Below are positions 8,381 to 16,510 of a stretch of 31,368 nt of DNA, in pieces. A model generated the notes under the pieces. That model did no database searches, was not told where the DNA came from, and saw only the letters and a program-made list of their open reading frames with translations. Positions within the stretch are counted from its first letter, which is position 1. Each line of letters opens with the position of its first letter. Where the stretch lies: assembly GCA_900539715.1 (NCBI GenBank), contig UQDA01000026.1:1-31368 (forward strand), given 5' to 3'. Source of the DNA: an uncultured Lachnospiraceae bacterium (GTDB lineage: Bacteria; Bacillota; Clostridia; Lachnospirales; Lachnospiraceae). The translations under genes and the position numbers were made by a program.

Positions 8381-9306
8381 AGATAGTATATATGGGGACT
8401 CCCGGATTTGCGGTCGCGCCGCTGGAAGCCCTGATAGATGCGGGGCATGAAATCGTGGCGGTCGTGACACAGCCGGATAAGCCGAAGGGACGCAGCGGCA
8501 AAATGCAGATGCCTCCTGTAAAAGAATGCGCTTTACAGCACGGGATAGAAGTATTCCAGCCGGTAAAGGTCAAAGCGCCGGAAGCGGTGGAACAGCTGAA
8601 AAAGTATGGGGCGGACGTTTATGTGGTGGCGGCGTTCGGACAGATTTTGTCGCAGGAGGTGCTGGACATACCGCGTTATGGCTGCTTAAATATCCATGCT
8701 TCCCTGCTTCCCGGATATCGCGGATGCGCGCCTGCGAACTGGGTGATATTGAACGGGGAAAAAGAGACCGGAGTAACGATCATGCAGCTTGACGCTGGCG
8801 TGGACACCGGCGATATGCTGGCAAAGACGGTCGTTCCTATCGAAGATGAGGATACGGATATCAGCCTTGAGGAAAAGCTGTCTGCAGCCGGGTCAGCTCT
8901 GATAGTAGAGGTGCTAAAGGATGTGGAGAAGGGGACTCTTTCTCCTGAAAAGCAGCCGGAAGAAACGTGCTTTTATGCGAAAATGCTGACCAAATCCATG
9001 GGGCGTATCGACTGGTCAAAGGGCGCGGACGAGATAGACAGACAGGTGCGGGGACTGTATTCCTGGCCCGGCGCATATACTTCCTATAACGGGAAGATGC
9101 TGAAGGTATGGAAGGCTGTTCCGGTGCAGGGACAGACACAGGCAGAGGCAGGCTGTGTGGAGGAAGTGACAAAGGACGCGATTCTGGTGAGCACGGGGAA
9201 CGGACTTTTGAAGCTTTTGGAGGTACAGCTGGAAGGCAAAAAGCGCATGGCGGTCAAAGATTTTTTACTGGGCTGCAAAATCGGAAAGGGTGAAAAACTG
9301 CAATGA
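8377..9306 (+). CDS. fmt: Methionyl-tRNA formyltransferase
   Basis: A 309-residue enzyme that formylates initiator Met-tRNA using 10-formyl-tetrahydrofolate. The N-terminal Rossmann domain begins KIVYMGTPGFAVAPLEAL, with DKPKGRSGK (substrate loop) and the catalytic region NIHASLLPGYRG. This is followed by GVTIMQLDAGVDTGDML. The C-terminal OB-like tRNA-binding domain (about 205-309) contains DWSKGADEIDRQVRGLYSWPGA. The start is ATG 8377, sharing ATGA with the def stop; a GTG at 8365 in frame would add only four residues. It also ends in an ATGA overlap with the zinc peptidase gene, so three genes are tightly coupled. Confidence 0.96.
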   Translation: MKIVYMGTPGFAVAPLEALIDAGHEIVAVVTQPDKPKGRSGKMQMPPVKECALQHGIEVFQPVKVKAPEAVEQLKKYGADVYVVAAFGQILSQEVLDIPRYGCLNIHASLLPGYRGCAPANWVILNGEKETGVTIMQLDAGVDTGDMLAKTVVPIEDEDTDISLEEKLSAAGSALIVEVLKDVEKGTLSPEKQPEETCFYAKMLTKSMGRIDWSKGADEIDRQVRGLYSWPGAYTSYNGKMLKVWKAVPVQGQTQAEAGCVEEVTKDAILVSTGNGLLKLLEVQLEGKKRMAVKDFLLGCKIGKGEKLQ

Positions 9307-10016
9307 CGACTCTGGCATATTGGGGGTATTATTATTACGATGCCACATACCTGCTGGTATTTTTGGGAGCTATCCTGTCTTTTATTGCCAGCATGCAGGT
9401 AAACGGCACGTTCAGCCGTTACAGCAAGGTCAGGAGCGCTTCCGGCATGACCGGAGCGGAGACTGCACGGCGGATTCTGGACCGGAACGGTCTATATGAC
9501 GTGAGGGTGGAGCATGTGAGGGGGAATCTGACCGACCATTATGACCCGCGGACGAAGGTCGTGCGCTTGTCTGATGCGACTTACGGCGCGCGCAGTGTTG
9601 CGGCTGTAGGAGTCGCAGCGCATGAGTGCGGTCATGCGGTCCAGCACAGCGAGGGCTATGCTCCCTTGAATATCCGTTCCAGGCTGGCTCCTGCGGCGAA
9701 TTTCGGTTCGCAGTTCGGGCTCCCCATTTTTATGATGGGGCTGCTGTTTGGTTCTAATGAACTTTTGATGCAGATAGGTATCTGGGTCTTTTTACTGGCG
9801 GTGCTGTTTCAGGTAGTAACCTTGCCGGTGGAGTTTAACGCCAGCAAAAGAGCCCTCGTATTTTTGACGGATTACGGTATTTTGGGCGATACGGAGGCGG
9901 AAGGGAGCCGGAAGGTATTAAAGGCAGCTGCGATGACTTATGTTGCCGCAGCAATATCTGCAATATTGAATCTGCTGCGTTTGGTTTTAATAGCAAGGGA
10001 CAGGGATCGGGACTGA
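9303..10016 (+). CDS. Membrane zinc metallopeptidase (Zn_peptidase_2 / YugP-like)
   Basis: A 237-residue integral membrane protein with a HECGH motif at about 107-111 (HExxH zinc site plus catalytic Glu108) inside AAHECGHAVQHSEGYAPL, the hallmark of the YugP-like neutral zinc metallopeptidase family. Hydrophobic segments are visible at about residues 12-31 (LLVFLGAILSFIASM), 138-175 and 212-228. FNASKRAL and TEAEGSRKVLKAAAMTYVAAA are conserved-looking C-terminal elements of the family. Its substrate is not established to my knowledge. It starts at ATG 9303 overlapping the fmt stop and ends three bases before rsmB, so it is part of the translation operon, as in many Clostridia. The arginine/aspartate-rich end (RDRDRD) is probably cytoplasmic. 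Confidence 0.88.
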   Translation: MTTLAYWGYYYYDATYLLVFLGAILSFIASMQVNGTFSRYSKVRSASGMTGAETARRILDRNGLYDVRVEHVRGNLTDHYDPRTKVVRLSDATYGARSVAAVGVAAHECGHAVQHSEGYAPLNIRSRLAPAANFGSQFGLPIFMMGLLFGSNELLMQIGIWVFLLAVLFQVVTLPVEFNASKRALVFLTDYGILGDTEAEGSRKVLKAAAMTYVAAAISAILNLLRLVLIARDRDRD

Positions 10017-10019
10017 TAT

Positions 10020-11381
10020 ATGGATACGAGAGAGACGGCGCTTTCGCTGTTTATGGAAATGGAAAAAACAGGGGCATACGGGAGTGTGCTCCTGAAAGAT
10101 ACGCTAAACAAATATGACTATGAAGATGTGCGGGAAAAAGCCTTTTTAAAGCGGCTGACGGAAGGAACGATGGAAAAGCTCATCACACTGGATTGGGTGA
10201 TCGACAGTTTCTCCAAAACGCCTGTCAGCAAAATGAAACCGTTGATAAGAAATCTTTTGCGCCTGTCGGTATATCAGATTTTATATATGGATTCGGTGCC
10301 TGATGCGGCGGCGTGCAGCGAGGCGGTTCGCCTGGCAAAAAGGCGCGGGTTTTCTTCCCTGTCGGGATTTGTCAACGGAGTGCTGCGCAATATAGCTCGT
10401 AAAAAAGACAATCTCGTCTGGCCGGATGCTGAGGCAGCGCCGGTAAAGGCGCTGTCCGTAAGGTACAGTCTGCCGGAATGGATGATAGAACTTTGGATAC
10501 AGCAGTACGGGGAAAAGCGTTGTGAAGAGATACTTTCTGCGATGGAGAAAAATCGCCCTCTGACAATCCGGTTTTCCGAAATGCTGTCGGAGGAAGAGAT
10601 TGTAGGAGCAGTGGATAACATCCGTAAAGCAGGCGTTTTGGCGCGTCGGCACGCATTTTATCCGAAAGCCTGGGAGCTGGAGGGCTGTGAAGGAGCGGCA
10701 TCTCTTCCGGGTTTTGCAGAAGGGCTGTTCTATGTTCAGGATGTAAGCAGTATGGCGGCAGTTCTGGCAGCAGGAATACGGCCGGGCATGAAGGTGATTG
10801 ACATGTGCGCGGCGCCGGGCGGAAAGGCGACGCTGGCAGCACAGCTGTGCGCCGGAAACGGCGGAATCGTGCATGCAGGAGATGTTTCCGAAAGAAAAGC
10901 GGAGCTGATACGTGAAAATGCAGAGCGCCTCGGCATTGATAATATGAATATCAATGTGTGGGATGCGTCCGTTTATATGGAGCGTTACAGGGAAACTGCC
11001 GATGTGCTGCTTCTTGACGTACCCTGCTCGGGACTTGGCGTGATGAACCGCAAAAAGGATATCCGTTACAGGGTGACAAGGGATGATCTGGACTCTCTGA
11101 CGGCACTGCAGCACAAAATTGTGGATGCCTGCTGGCAGTATGTAAAGCCGGGGGGAATCCTGCTGTATTCTACCTGTACGGTAGACCGGATGGAAAACGA
11201 GGATATGGTATCTTATATCATTGAAAACTATCCCTTTGAAGCAGAGGGGATGGATGGATATATGCCGGAGGCTCTGGCAGGCGGAGAGGCAAAGAAAGGA
11301 CAGCTGCAGCTGTTTTGCGGTGAAAAGGATACGGACGGCTTTTTTATGGCGAGATTGAGAAGGAAAGATACGGATGACTGA
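10020..11381 (+). CDS. rsmB: 16S rRNA (cytosine-967-C5)-methyltransferase RsmB
   Basis: A 453-residue SAM-dependent methyltransferase. The N-terminal NusB-like RNA-binding domain (about 1-135) contains RNLLRLSVYQILYMDSVP and GFVNGVLRNIAR. The catalytic domain has the SAM motif MCAAPGGKA at about 262-270, DVPCSGLG with Cys336, and STCTV with Cys386. Two cysteines are used by m5C enzymes, one as nucleophile and one for product release. The C-terminus (DGFFMARLRRK) is typical of the family. The start codon follows the peptidase stop by three bases and the 3' end overlaps rlmN by 8 bases, so both rRNA-modifying enzymes are produced together. Confidence 0.95.
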   Translation: MDTRETALSLFMEMEKTGAYGSVLLKDTLNKYDYEDVREKAFLKRLTEGTMEKLITLDWVIDSFSKTPVSKMKPLIRNLLRLSVYQILYMDSVPDAAACSEAVRLAKRRGFSSLSGFVNGVLRNIARKKDNLVWPDAEAAPVKALSVRYSLPEWMIELWIQQYGEKRCEEILSAMEKNRPLTIRFSEMLSEEEIVGAVDNIRKAGVLARRHAFYPKAWELEGCEGAASLPGFAEGLFYVQDVSSMAAVLAAGIRPGMKVIDMCAAPGGKATLAAQLCAGNGGIVHAGDVSERKAELIRENAERLGIDNMNINVWDASVYMERYRETADVLLLDVPCSGLGVMNRKKDIRYRVTRDDLDSLTALQHKIVDACWQYVKPGGILLYSTCTVDRMENEDMVSYIIENYPFEAEGMDGYMPEALAGGEAKKGQLQLFCGEKDTDGFFMARLRRKDTDD

Positions 11382-12411
11382 AAACAGGGATTTGAAGGCA
11401 CTGCCCTTTTTACAGCTCAGAGAGGCTGTGGAAGAGATGGGCGAGAAGCCCTTCCGGGCATCACAGCTTTACGACTGGATGCATGTAAAGCTGGCGGAAA
11501 GCTATGATGAGATGACAAACCTTCCGGCAGCCTTTCGGGAGAGCTTAAAAGAAAAATATCCGCTGACTGTTTTAAAAGCGGTGAGGGAGCAGACCTCAAA
11601 AATCGATGGGACAAAAAAATTTTTGTTCGCTCTGCCGGACGGGAATCTGGTAGAAAGCGTATGGATGCAGTATAAGCACGGCAATTCGGTATGTATTTCG
11701 TCTCAGGTAGGCTGCCGGATGGGCTGTCGTTTCTGCGCGTCTACGCTGGATGGTCTGGAAAGAGGGCTTCTGCCATCGGAAATGCTGGATCAGATATACA
11801 GGATACAGCGTATCACAGGCGAACGGGTGAGCAATGTCGTTGTGATGGGGAGCGGAGAACCGCTGGATAATTATGACAATGTTCTGACATTTCTGAGGAT
11901 GCTGACAGATGAACACGGGCTTAATATCAGTCAGAGAAATGTTACGGTTTCTACCTGCGGAATCGTTCCGAAGATGTATGAGCTTGCAGAGGAAAAGCTT
12001 CAAATTACGCTGGCGCTGTCTCTCCATGCGACAACGGATGAAAAGCGACGAAGGCTGATGCCGATAGCGAATAAATATCATATGGAAGAACTGATGGCGG
12101 CATGCGGCAATTATTTTGAAAAAACCGGAAGGAGGCTGACCTTTGAGTACAGCCTCGTAGGCGGAGTCAATGATACGCGGGAGGATGCGGAAGAGCTGAT
12201 TGCGCTGGCAAAGCCGTTGGGGAGTCATGTGAACCTTATTCCGGTCAATCCCATCAAGGAGCGTGACTTTGTACAGTCCGATCAGAAGGCGGTCGCAGCC
12301 TTTAAAGGAAGGTTGGAAAAAGCGGGTGTCAACGCGACAGTGCGCCGGGAGATGGGGCGCGATATCGATGGAGCCTGCGGACAGCTGAGGCGGAGGCACA
12401 TGACAGAGTAA
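11374..12411 (+). CDS. rlmN: Dual-specificity RNA methyltransferase RlmN (23S rRNA A2503 and tRNA)
   Basis: A 345-residue radical SAM enzyme that methylates C2 of adenosine. The iron-sulphur cluster motif is C114-x3-C118-x2-C121 (CRMGCRFC). Typical surrounding sequences are SQVGCRMGCRFCAST, VVMGSGEPLDNYDNV, STCGIVP, LSLHA and NLIPVNPI. Cys335 in the C-terminal DIDGACGQLR is the mechanistic cysteine that receives the methyl group. The N-terminal helical domain (LPFLQLREAVEEMGEKPFRASQ) is intact, and length is normal. ATG 11374 overlaps the end of rsmB. A hairpin terminator that also holds the next promoter follows. Confidence 0.96.
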   Translation: MTENRDLKALPFLQLREAVEEMGEKPFRASQLYDWMHVKLAESYDEMTNLPAAFRESLKEKYPLTVLKAVREQTSKIDGTKKFLFALPDGNLVESVWMQYKHGNSVCISSQVGCRMGCRFCASTLDGLERGLLPSEMLDQIYRIQRITGERVSNVVVMGSGEPLDNYDNVLTFLRMLTDEHGLNISQRNVTVSTCGIVPKMYELAEEKLQITLALSLHATTDEKRRRLMPIANKYHMEELMAACGNYFEKTGRRLTFEYSLVGGVNDTREDAEELIALAKPLGSHVNLIPVNPIKERDFVQSDQKAVAAFKGRLEKAGVNATVRREMGRDIDGACGQLRRRHMTE

Positions 12412-12422
12412 CTGTTACTGAC

Positions 12423-12467
12423 AAAAGGATGAGCATTTTTCTATAGCTTGTCCTTTTTGCGTTTTTG
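12423..12467 (+). terminator. Terminator of the murE-rlmN operon, overlapping the prpC promoter
   Basis: A 12-bp stem AAAAGGATGAGC (12423-12434) with GCTTGTCCTTTT (12446-12457), two wobble pairs and an 11-nt loop, runs into a T-rich stretch (TTGCGTTTTT). The 3' arm contains the -35 hexamer of the next promoter. Confidence 0.6.
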
Positions 12468-12476
12468 TGATAAAAT
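12448..12476 (+). promoter_or_regulatory. Sigma-A promoter for the prpC-prkC-rsgA operon
   Basis: TTGTCC (12448-12453) and TAAAAT (12471-12476) have a 17-nt spacer, with extended -10 TG at 12468-12469. It leaves a leader of roughly 110 nt before prpC, which contains the inverted repeat CCGTTTT (12499-12505) / AAAACGG (12525-12531). Confidence 0.65.
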
Positions 12477-12596
12477 AATAGAGATTATCTGGAAAAATCC
12501 GTTTTATACAAGTGAGAAGATGGGAAAACGGTAATAAAGGCGGCGTTTGTAACAAGGCAGGCGCATAACAGAAGATCAGAAGGGGTGAGCGCATTT

Positions 12597-13340
12597 ATGA
12601 GAGCTTACGCGATTACCGATATAGGAAAGAAGAGGTCTTTGAATGAGGATTACGCCTATCTGACTACGGATGCAGTGGGGCAGTTGCCGAATCTGTTTGT
12701 GGTAGCAGACGGGATGGGAGGCCACCGGGGTGGTGGATATGCCTCACGTATGGCTGTAGAATCGATTCTTTCCGAAATAGAAAAAAGCGGACTAAAAGAG
12801 CCCGACAGGATACTTTCAGAAGCGATATGCCATGCAAATGAATGCATCAGACAGGCAGCGCAGGAGGACGAAAGGCTTTCCGGTATGGGGACGACTGTTG
12901 TTGCAGCGACCTGTCTGGAAGGACGGCTTCAGGTGGCAAATGTCGGTGACAGCCGGCTGTACGTTGCGAATAGGATATCTATCAGACAGATAACAGAGGA
13001 CCATTCCCTTGTTCAGGAGATGGTCCGTTTTGGCGGGATAAGCAGAGAACAGGCACGCAACCATCCTGACAGGAATATCATCACCAGAGCCGTAGGCGTG
13101 GAGGATGAGTTGGAGGTGGATTGTTTTCTTGTGCCCTTAAATGAGGGGGATAAGGTGCTCCTATGCTCTGACGGGTTGAGCGGGATGCTGGAGGATGAAG
13201 AAATATACGGCATTCTGGAAGAAGAGGGCAGCGTGGAGGAACGCGCGCGGCGTCTTGTGGAGGCAGCTAACAACCACGGGGGAAAAGATAATATCGCGGT
13301 GATAATTATGGAACCGTTTTCAGATGAGGTGAGCCGATGA
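12597..13340 (+). CDS. prpC: PP2C-family protein serine/threonine phosphatase (PrpC/Stp)
   Basis: A 247-residue Mg/Mn-dependent phosphatase that reverses phosphorylation by the adjacent kinase. PP2C motifs in order: RSLNEDYAYL, VVADGMGGHRGG (metal-binding Asp), GMGTTVVAA, VANVGDSRLYV, ITEDHSLVQEMVRFGGIS, LLCSDGLSGML (metal-binding Asp) and GGKDNIAVII (last metal-binding Asp). ATG 12597 is preferred, with AGGGGTGAG upstream; the GTG at 12585 lies inside that ribosome binding site. It overlaps prkC by ATGA, the standard phosphatase-kinase arrangement in Bacillota. Likely substrates include PrkC itself and translation and cell wall proteins (known for the family, not shown here). Confidence 0.94.
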   Translation: MRAYAITDIGKKRSLNEDYAYLTTDAVGQLPNLFVVADGMGGHRGGGYASRMAVESILSEIEKSGLKEPDRILSEAICHANECIRQAAQEDERLSGMGTTVVAATCLEGRLQVANVGDSRLYVANRISIRQITEDHSLVQEMVRFGGISREQARNHPDRNIITRAVGVEDELEVDCFLVPLNEGDKVLLCSDGLSGMLEDEEIYGILEEEGSVEERARRLVEAANNHGGKDNIAVIIMEPFSDEVSR

Positions 13341-15454
13341 TTAGAATTGGAATGATGATAGGCGACCGCTATGAGGTCCTTGAGAGGATAGGCATGGGCG
13401 GTATGTCTGATGTATATAAGGCAAAAGATCATAAGTTAAACCGTCATGTGGCAGTGAAGGTGTTGAAGCAGGAATTTTCCGAGAATATGAATTTTGTATC
13501 CAAGTTCCGTGTGGAGGCTCAGGCCGCCGCAAGCCTGATGCACCCTAATATCGTCAATGTATATGATGTTGGCGAGGATAACGGGATATATTATATCGTG
13601 ATGGAGCTTGTGGAAGGGATAACGCTGAAAAAATATATCGAAAAAAAGGCGAGGCTGTCGGTCAGAGAAGCGGTCAGCATCGCGATACAGGCATGTATGG
13701 GAATCGAGGCGGCGCATAACAACCATATCATCCACAGGGATATCAAACCGCAGAATATTATCATTTCCAAGGATGGAAAGGTTAAGGTAACGGATTTTGG
13801 CATCGCAAAGGCGGCTACGAGCAATACGATAACATCGAATGTGATGGGCTCGGTACATTATACTTCCCCCGAGCAGGCAAGAGGCGGCTACAGTGATGAA
13901 AAGAGCGATATTTATTCCATGGGGATAACGATGTTTGAGATGCTGACAGGACGCGTGCCTTTTAACGGAGAAACGACAGTCGCTATCGCTATCAAGCACA
14001 TTCAGGAGGAGATGCCGTCTCCGCGAGACTACGTTCCGGAGATACCCGTGAGCGTGGAGCAGATTGTTTTAAAATGTACGCAGAAGAGTCCGGACAGACG
14101 TTACCACAATATGGACCTTCTGATAACGGACTTAAAAAAGGCGCTCATGTCGCCTGATGAGGATTTTGTCCAGATAGAAGATCCCGATCAGACGATGGCG
14201 ACACGGGCGGTGGATTCCTGTGAGCGGACGGAGATAAAAAAGCAGGCGCGCAAAAAAGATGCGGCAGAGGAGGAAGTCCGCCTGAAAAAGAATACGCCTC
14301 CTAAAAAGAAAAAAGCTCCCGTTTACGATGATGATATTGAGGAAGATGACGAGGATGATGAAGACGATGATGATGATTCCAGGATGGAAAAGATAACGAC
14401 GTTCCTCGCTGTGGTTCTTGCTGTTTTGATAGGCTGTGCGGTCATTTTCCTTGTGGGAACAAAGATTGGAATCTTTGATTTCGGAAAATCCTCCGAGCAG
14501 GTCACGATGGTCGATGTGGAAGGAAAGACAGAGGCGGATGCGAAAGAAGCGTTGGAGGATATAGGCCTTAAGGTAGAGATTGTTTATGAAAGCTCGGATA
14601 AGGCGCAGGGGACGGTCATCGGGCAGGATGTGAAGGCAGGTTCGAAAGTTTCAGAAGGAACAAGAGTGACGCTGACAGTGAGCGGTCAGCCGGCACAAAA
14701 CAGTTCTTCCGGCGATAAAAACGGGATACCGGTTCCTGATGTAAAGGGAAATCTTGAGGCAGAAGCTACCGCAGCGCTGAAAAACAGCGGCTTTGAGGTG
14801 AGCAAGACGCAGGATTTCTCGGACACGGTGGAAGCAGGAAGAGTTATCTCCCAGAATCCGGCAGGCGGTTCTAACGCAGCGCCAGGTACGTCCGTGACGC
14901 TGGTCATCAGCCAGGGGCCTAATACGGACAACAAGATACTGATGCCGGATATCCTTGGTCTGGATGTGGAAACGGGGATAGCTATTTTGGCTGAAAACGG
15001 TCTTATGGTCGGCGAACAGAAGGAAATGAGCGATGAGACGACGCCGGAAGGAAAGATATGCTATGCAAGTTATACGGTAGGTGCTCCGGTAGAGCCGGGG
15101 ACAGCTATTGATATCGGTATCAGCGTAGGTCCGAGGGCAATGACTTATTCTTATCAGGAAGCGATTGCCAGTCCGGCAGATCTGGATGCGGATTATAAAG
15201 AAGGAACAGAGTGTACGGTGACTATCACCGGTCAGTCCGGTACCGAGTATATGAAGACGACGGTAACGTCGTTCCCTATTACAACGGTAAACCTGCACGG
15301 CATGACGGACCCGGCGGGGCTTATCACTTATGAGTATACGGTGGAAGGCGAAGCGACCACGACGACGGATGCAAATGGAAATATCGTAAATGCGCCGGGA
15401 GCAAAAACAAGGAAGACGTCCCAGAGAACAGTGATGTTTACGGCGGAAGGATAA
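13337..15454 (+). CDS. prkC: PASTA-domain serine/threonine protein kinase (PrkC/PknB type)
   Basis: A 705-residue membrane kinase sensing peptidoglycan fragments or lipid II. The kinase domain (about 10-270) has the glycine loop IGMGGMSDVYKA, VAVKVLK (lysine), HRDIKPQNII (catalytic loop), DFGIAKA and GSVHYTSPEQARGG. A basic and then strongly acidic juxtamembrane linker follows (DDDIEEDDEDDEDDDDD at 331-347), then one transmembrane helix (about 352-379). Outside are three PASTA repeats, starting near 389 (MVDVEGKTEADAKEAL), 464 (VPDVKGNLEAEATAAL) and 536 (MPDILGLDVETGIAIL). A final non-PASTA domain of about 100 residues is rich in threonine and ends TTTTDANGNIVNAPGAKTRKTS. It sits between prpC (ATGA overlap) and rsgA (3-nt gap), so the three are co-expressed. 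Confidence 0.94.
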   Translation: MIRIGMMIGDRYEVLERIGMGGMSDVYKAKDHKLNRHVAVKVLKQEFSENMNFVSKFRVEAQAAASLMHPNIVNVYDVGEDNGIYYIVMELVEGITLKKYIEKKARLSVREAVSIAIQACMGIEAAHNNHIIHRDIKPQNIIISKDGKVKVTDFGIAKAATSNTITSNVMGSVHYTSPEQARGGYSDEKSDIYSMGITMFEMLTGRVPFNGETTVAIAIKHIQEEMPSPRDYVPEIPVSVEQIVLKCTQKSPDRRYHNMDLLITDLKKALMSPDEDFVQIEDPDQTMATRAVDSCERTEIKKQARKKDAAEEEVRLKKNTPPKKKKAPVYDDDIEEDDEDDEDDDDDSRMEKITTFLAVVLAVLIGCAVIFLVGTKIGIFDFGKSSEQVTMVDVEGKTEADAKEALEDIGLKVEIVYESSDKAQGTVIGQDVKAGSKVSEGTRVTLTVSGQPAQNSSSGDKNGIPVPDVKGNLEAEATAALKNSGFEVSKTQDFSDTVEAGRVISQNPAGGSNAAPGTSVTLVISQGPNTDNKILMPDILGLDVETGIAILAENGLMVGEQKEMSDETTPEGKICYASYTVGAPVEPGTAIDIGISVGPRAMTYSYQEAIASPADLDADYKEGTECTVTITGQSGTEYMKTTVTSFPITTVNLHGMTDPAGLITYEYTVEGEATTTTDANGNIVNAPGAKTRKTSQRTVMFTAEG

Positions 15455-15457
15455 GAG

Positions 15458-16333
15458 ATGCAGGGAAGAATCATCAAAGGAATCGGCGGATTTTATTATG
15501 TCCATACGCCGTCGGGCGTGTATGAGTGCCGGGCAAAGGGGATTTTCAGAAAAGACAACAAAAAGCCTCTGCCCGGCGATGAGGTGCGGATAGCGGTGCT
15601 GGATGAGACTGCAAAGACAGGGAATCTGGAAGAAATACTCCCCCGGAAAAGCAGCCTTATCCGTCCGGCGGTCGCGAATGTGGATCAGGCTATGGTCATT
15701 TTTGCACTGGTGAGCCCGAAGCCGAATTTTAATCTTCTGGATCGTTTTCTGGTCATGATGGAAAAGCAGGGGATTCCCTCTGTTCTGTGCTTCAATAAAA
15801 AAGATCTGGCAGACGAAGCTGTTTTGGAAGAGGTAAAGGAGCGCTATCGGGAGAGCGGATATCCGATTTTATTTGTCAGCGCGGCAAAGAAGGAGGGCAT
15901 CGATGAGGTGCACCGGTTTTTGCGCGGGAAGACGACAACGGTAGCAGGACCGAGCGGCGTTGGAAAATCCTCTCTGATAAATCTGCTTCAAAACGGCGTA
16001 CAGATGGAGACTGGCGCCATCAGTGAAAAGATAGAGAGAGGAAAGCATACGACCCGTCATACTGAATTGATGTGGGTGGAAGAGAATACCTATATCCTTG
16101 ATACGCCGGGATTTTCCTCTGTGGACCTGTACGGTATTGAAAAAGAAGAGCTTGGCTGTTATTTTCCGGAGATAGCAGCATGTGGGGACAGCTGCCGTTT
16201 TGTGGGCTGCGCGCATCTGGCGGAGCCGGACTGCAGCGTGAAACAGGCGCTTTCGGAAGGAAAGATAAGCGCCGGACGGTATGAAAATTATAAGCTTTTG
16301 TATGAAGAGCTGAAAAATAACAGGAAATATTAA
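15458..16333 (+). CDS. rsgA: Ribosome small subunit-dependent GTPase A
   Basis: A 291-residue circularly permuted GTPase that helps late 30S assembly. The N-terminal OB fold (about 1-65, MQGRIIKGIGGFYYVH) is followed by the permuted G motifs: G4 NKKD at 113-116, G1 GPSGVGKSS at 164-172 and G3 DTPGFSS. The C-terminal zinc-binding helical part has CRFVGCAHLAEPDC. Length is normal. It follows prkC by three bases and precedes a strong terminator. In many Bacillota rpe and a thiamine pyrophosphokinase gene follow rsgA; neither is here. In Bacillus subtilis the homologue is a target of PrkC, which fits the operon. Confidence 0.95.
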   Translation: MQGRIIKGIGGFYYVHTPSGVYECRAKGIFRKDNKKPLPGDEVRIAVLDETAKTGNLEEILPRKSSLIRPAVANVDQAMVIFALVSPKPNFNLLDRFLVMMEKQGIPSVLCFNKKDLADEAVLEEVKERYRESGYPILFVSAAKKEGIDEVHRFLRGKTTTVAGPSGVGKSSLINLLQNGVQMETGAISEKIERGKHTTRHTELMWVEENTYILDTPGFSSVDLYGIEKEELGCYFPEIAACGDSCRFVGCAHLAEPDCSVKQALSEGKISAGRYENYKLLYEELKNNRKY

Positions 16334-16359
16334 AAAGAAAAATATTTCTGATGAAATCC

Positions 16360-16396
16360 AAAGGGAGTATTCCGGCAAATGGAATCCTCCCTTTTT
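16360..16396 (+). terminator. Rho-independent terminator after rsgA
   Basis: A stem of 13 pairs with one T/C mismatch: AAAGGGAG-T-ATTCC (16360-16373) pairs with GGAAT-C-CTCCCTTT (16381-16394) around a 7-nt loop, followed by T residues to 16396. It closes the prpC-prkC-rsgA operon. Confidence 0.85.
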
Positions 16397-16448
16397 ATAT
16401 GGCTGAAAGTCTGAATTGTTATGCAGAGGGGCTTATATAGAGAAACAC

Positions 16449-16477
16449 TTGTTTGGATTATGAGAACATGATACAAT
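16449..16477 (+). promoter_or_regulatory. Sigma-A promoter for the HD-domain gene
   Basis: TTGTTT (16449-16454) and TACAAT (16472-16477) are separated by 17 nt, with extended -10 TG at 16469-16470. It lies 33 nt before the ATG. Confidence 0.7.
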
Positions 16478-16510
16478 GAAAAATATGAGGCGGAAGGGAG
16501 GAAGATTGAG

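Noticed and set aside
10281..11114. A 277-codon minus-strand frame opposite rsmB, and similar ones opposite rlmN (11596-12399), prkC (14651-15505) and the second PBP (22979-23812)
   Set aside because: Each mirrors a well-supported + strand gene and shows no domain.
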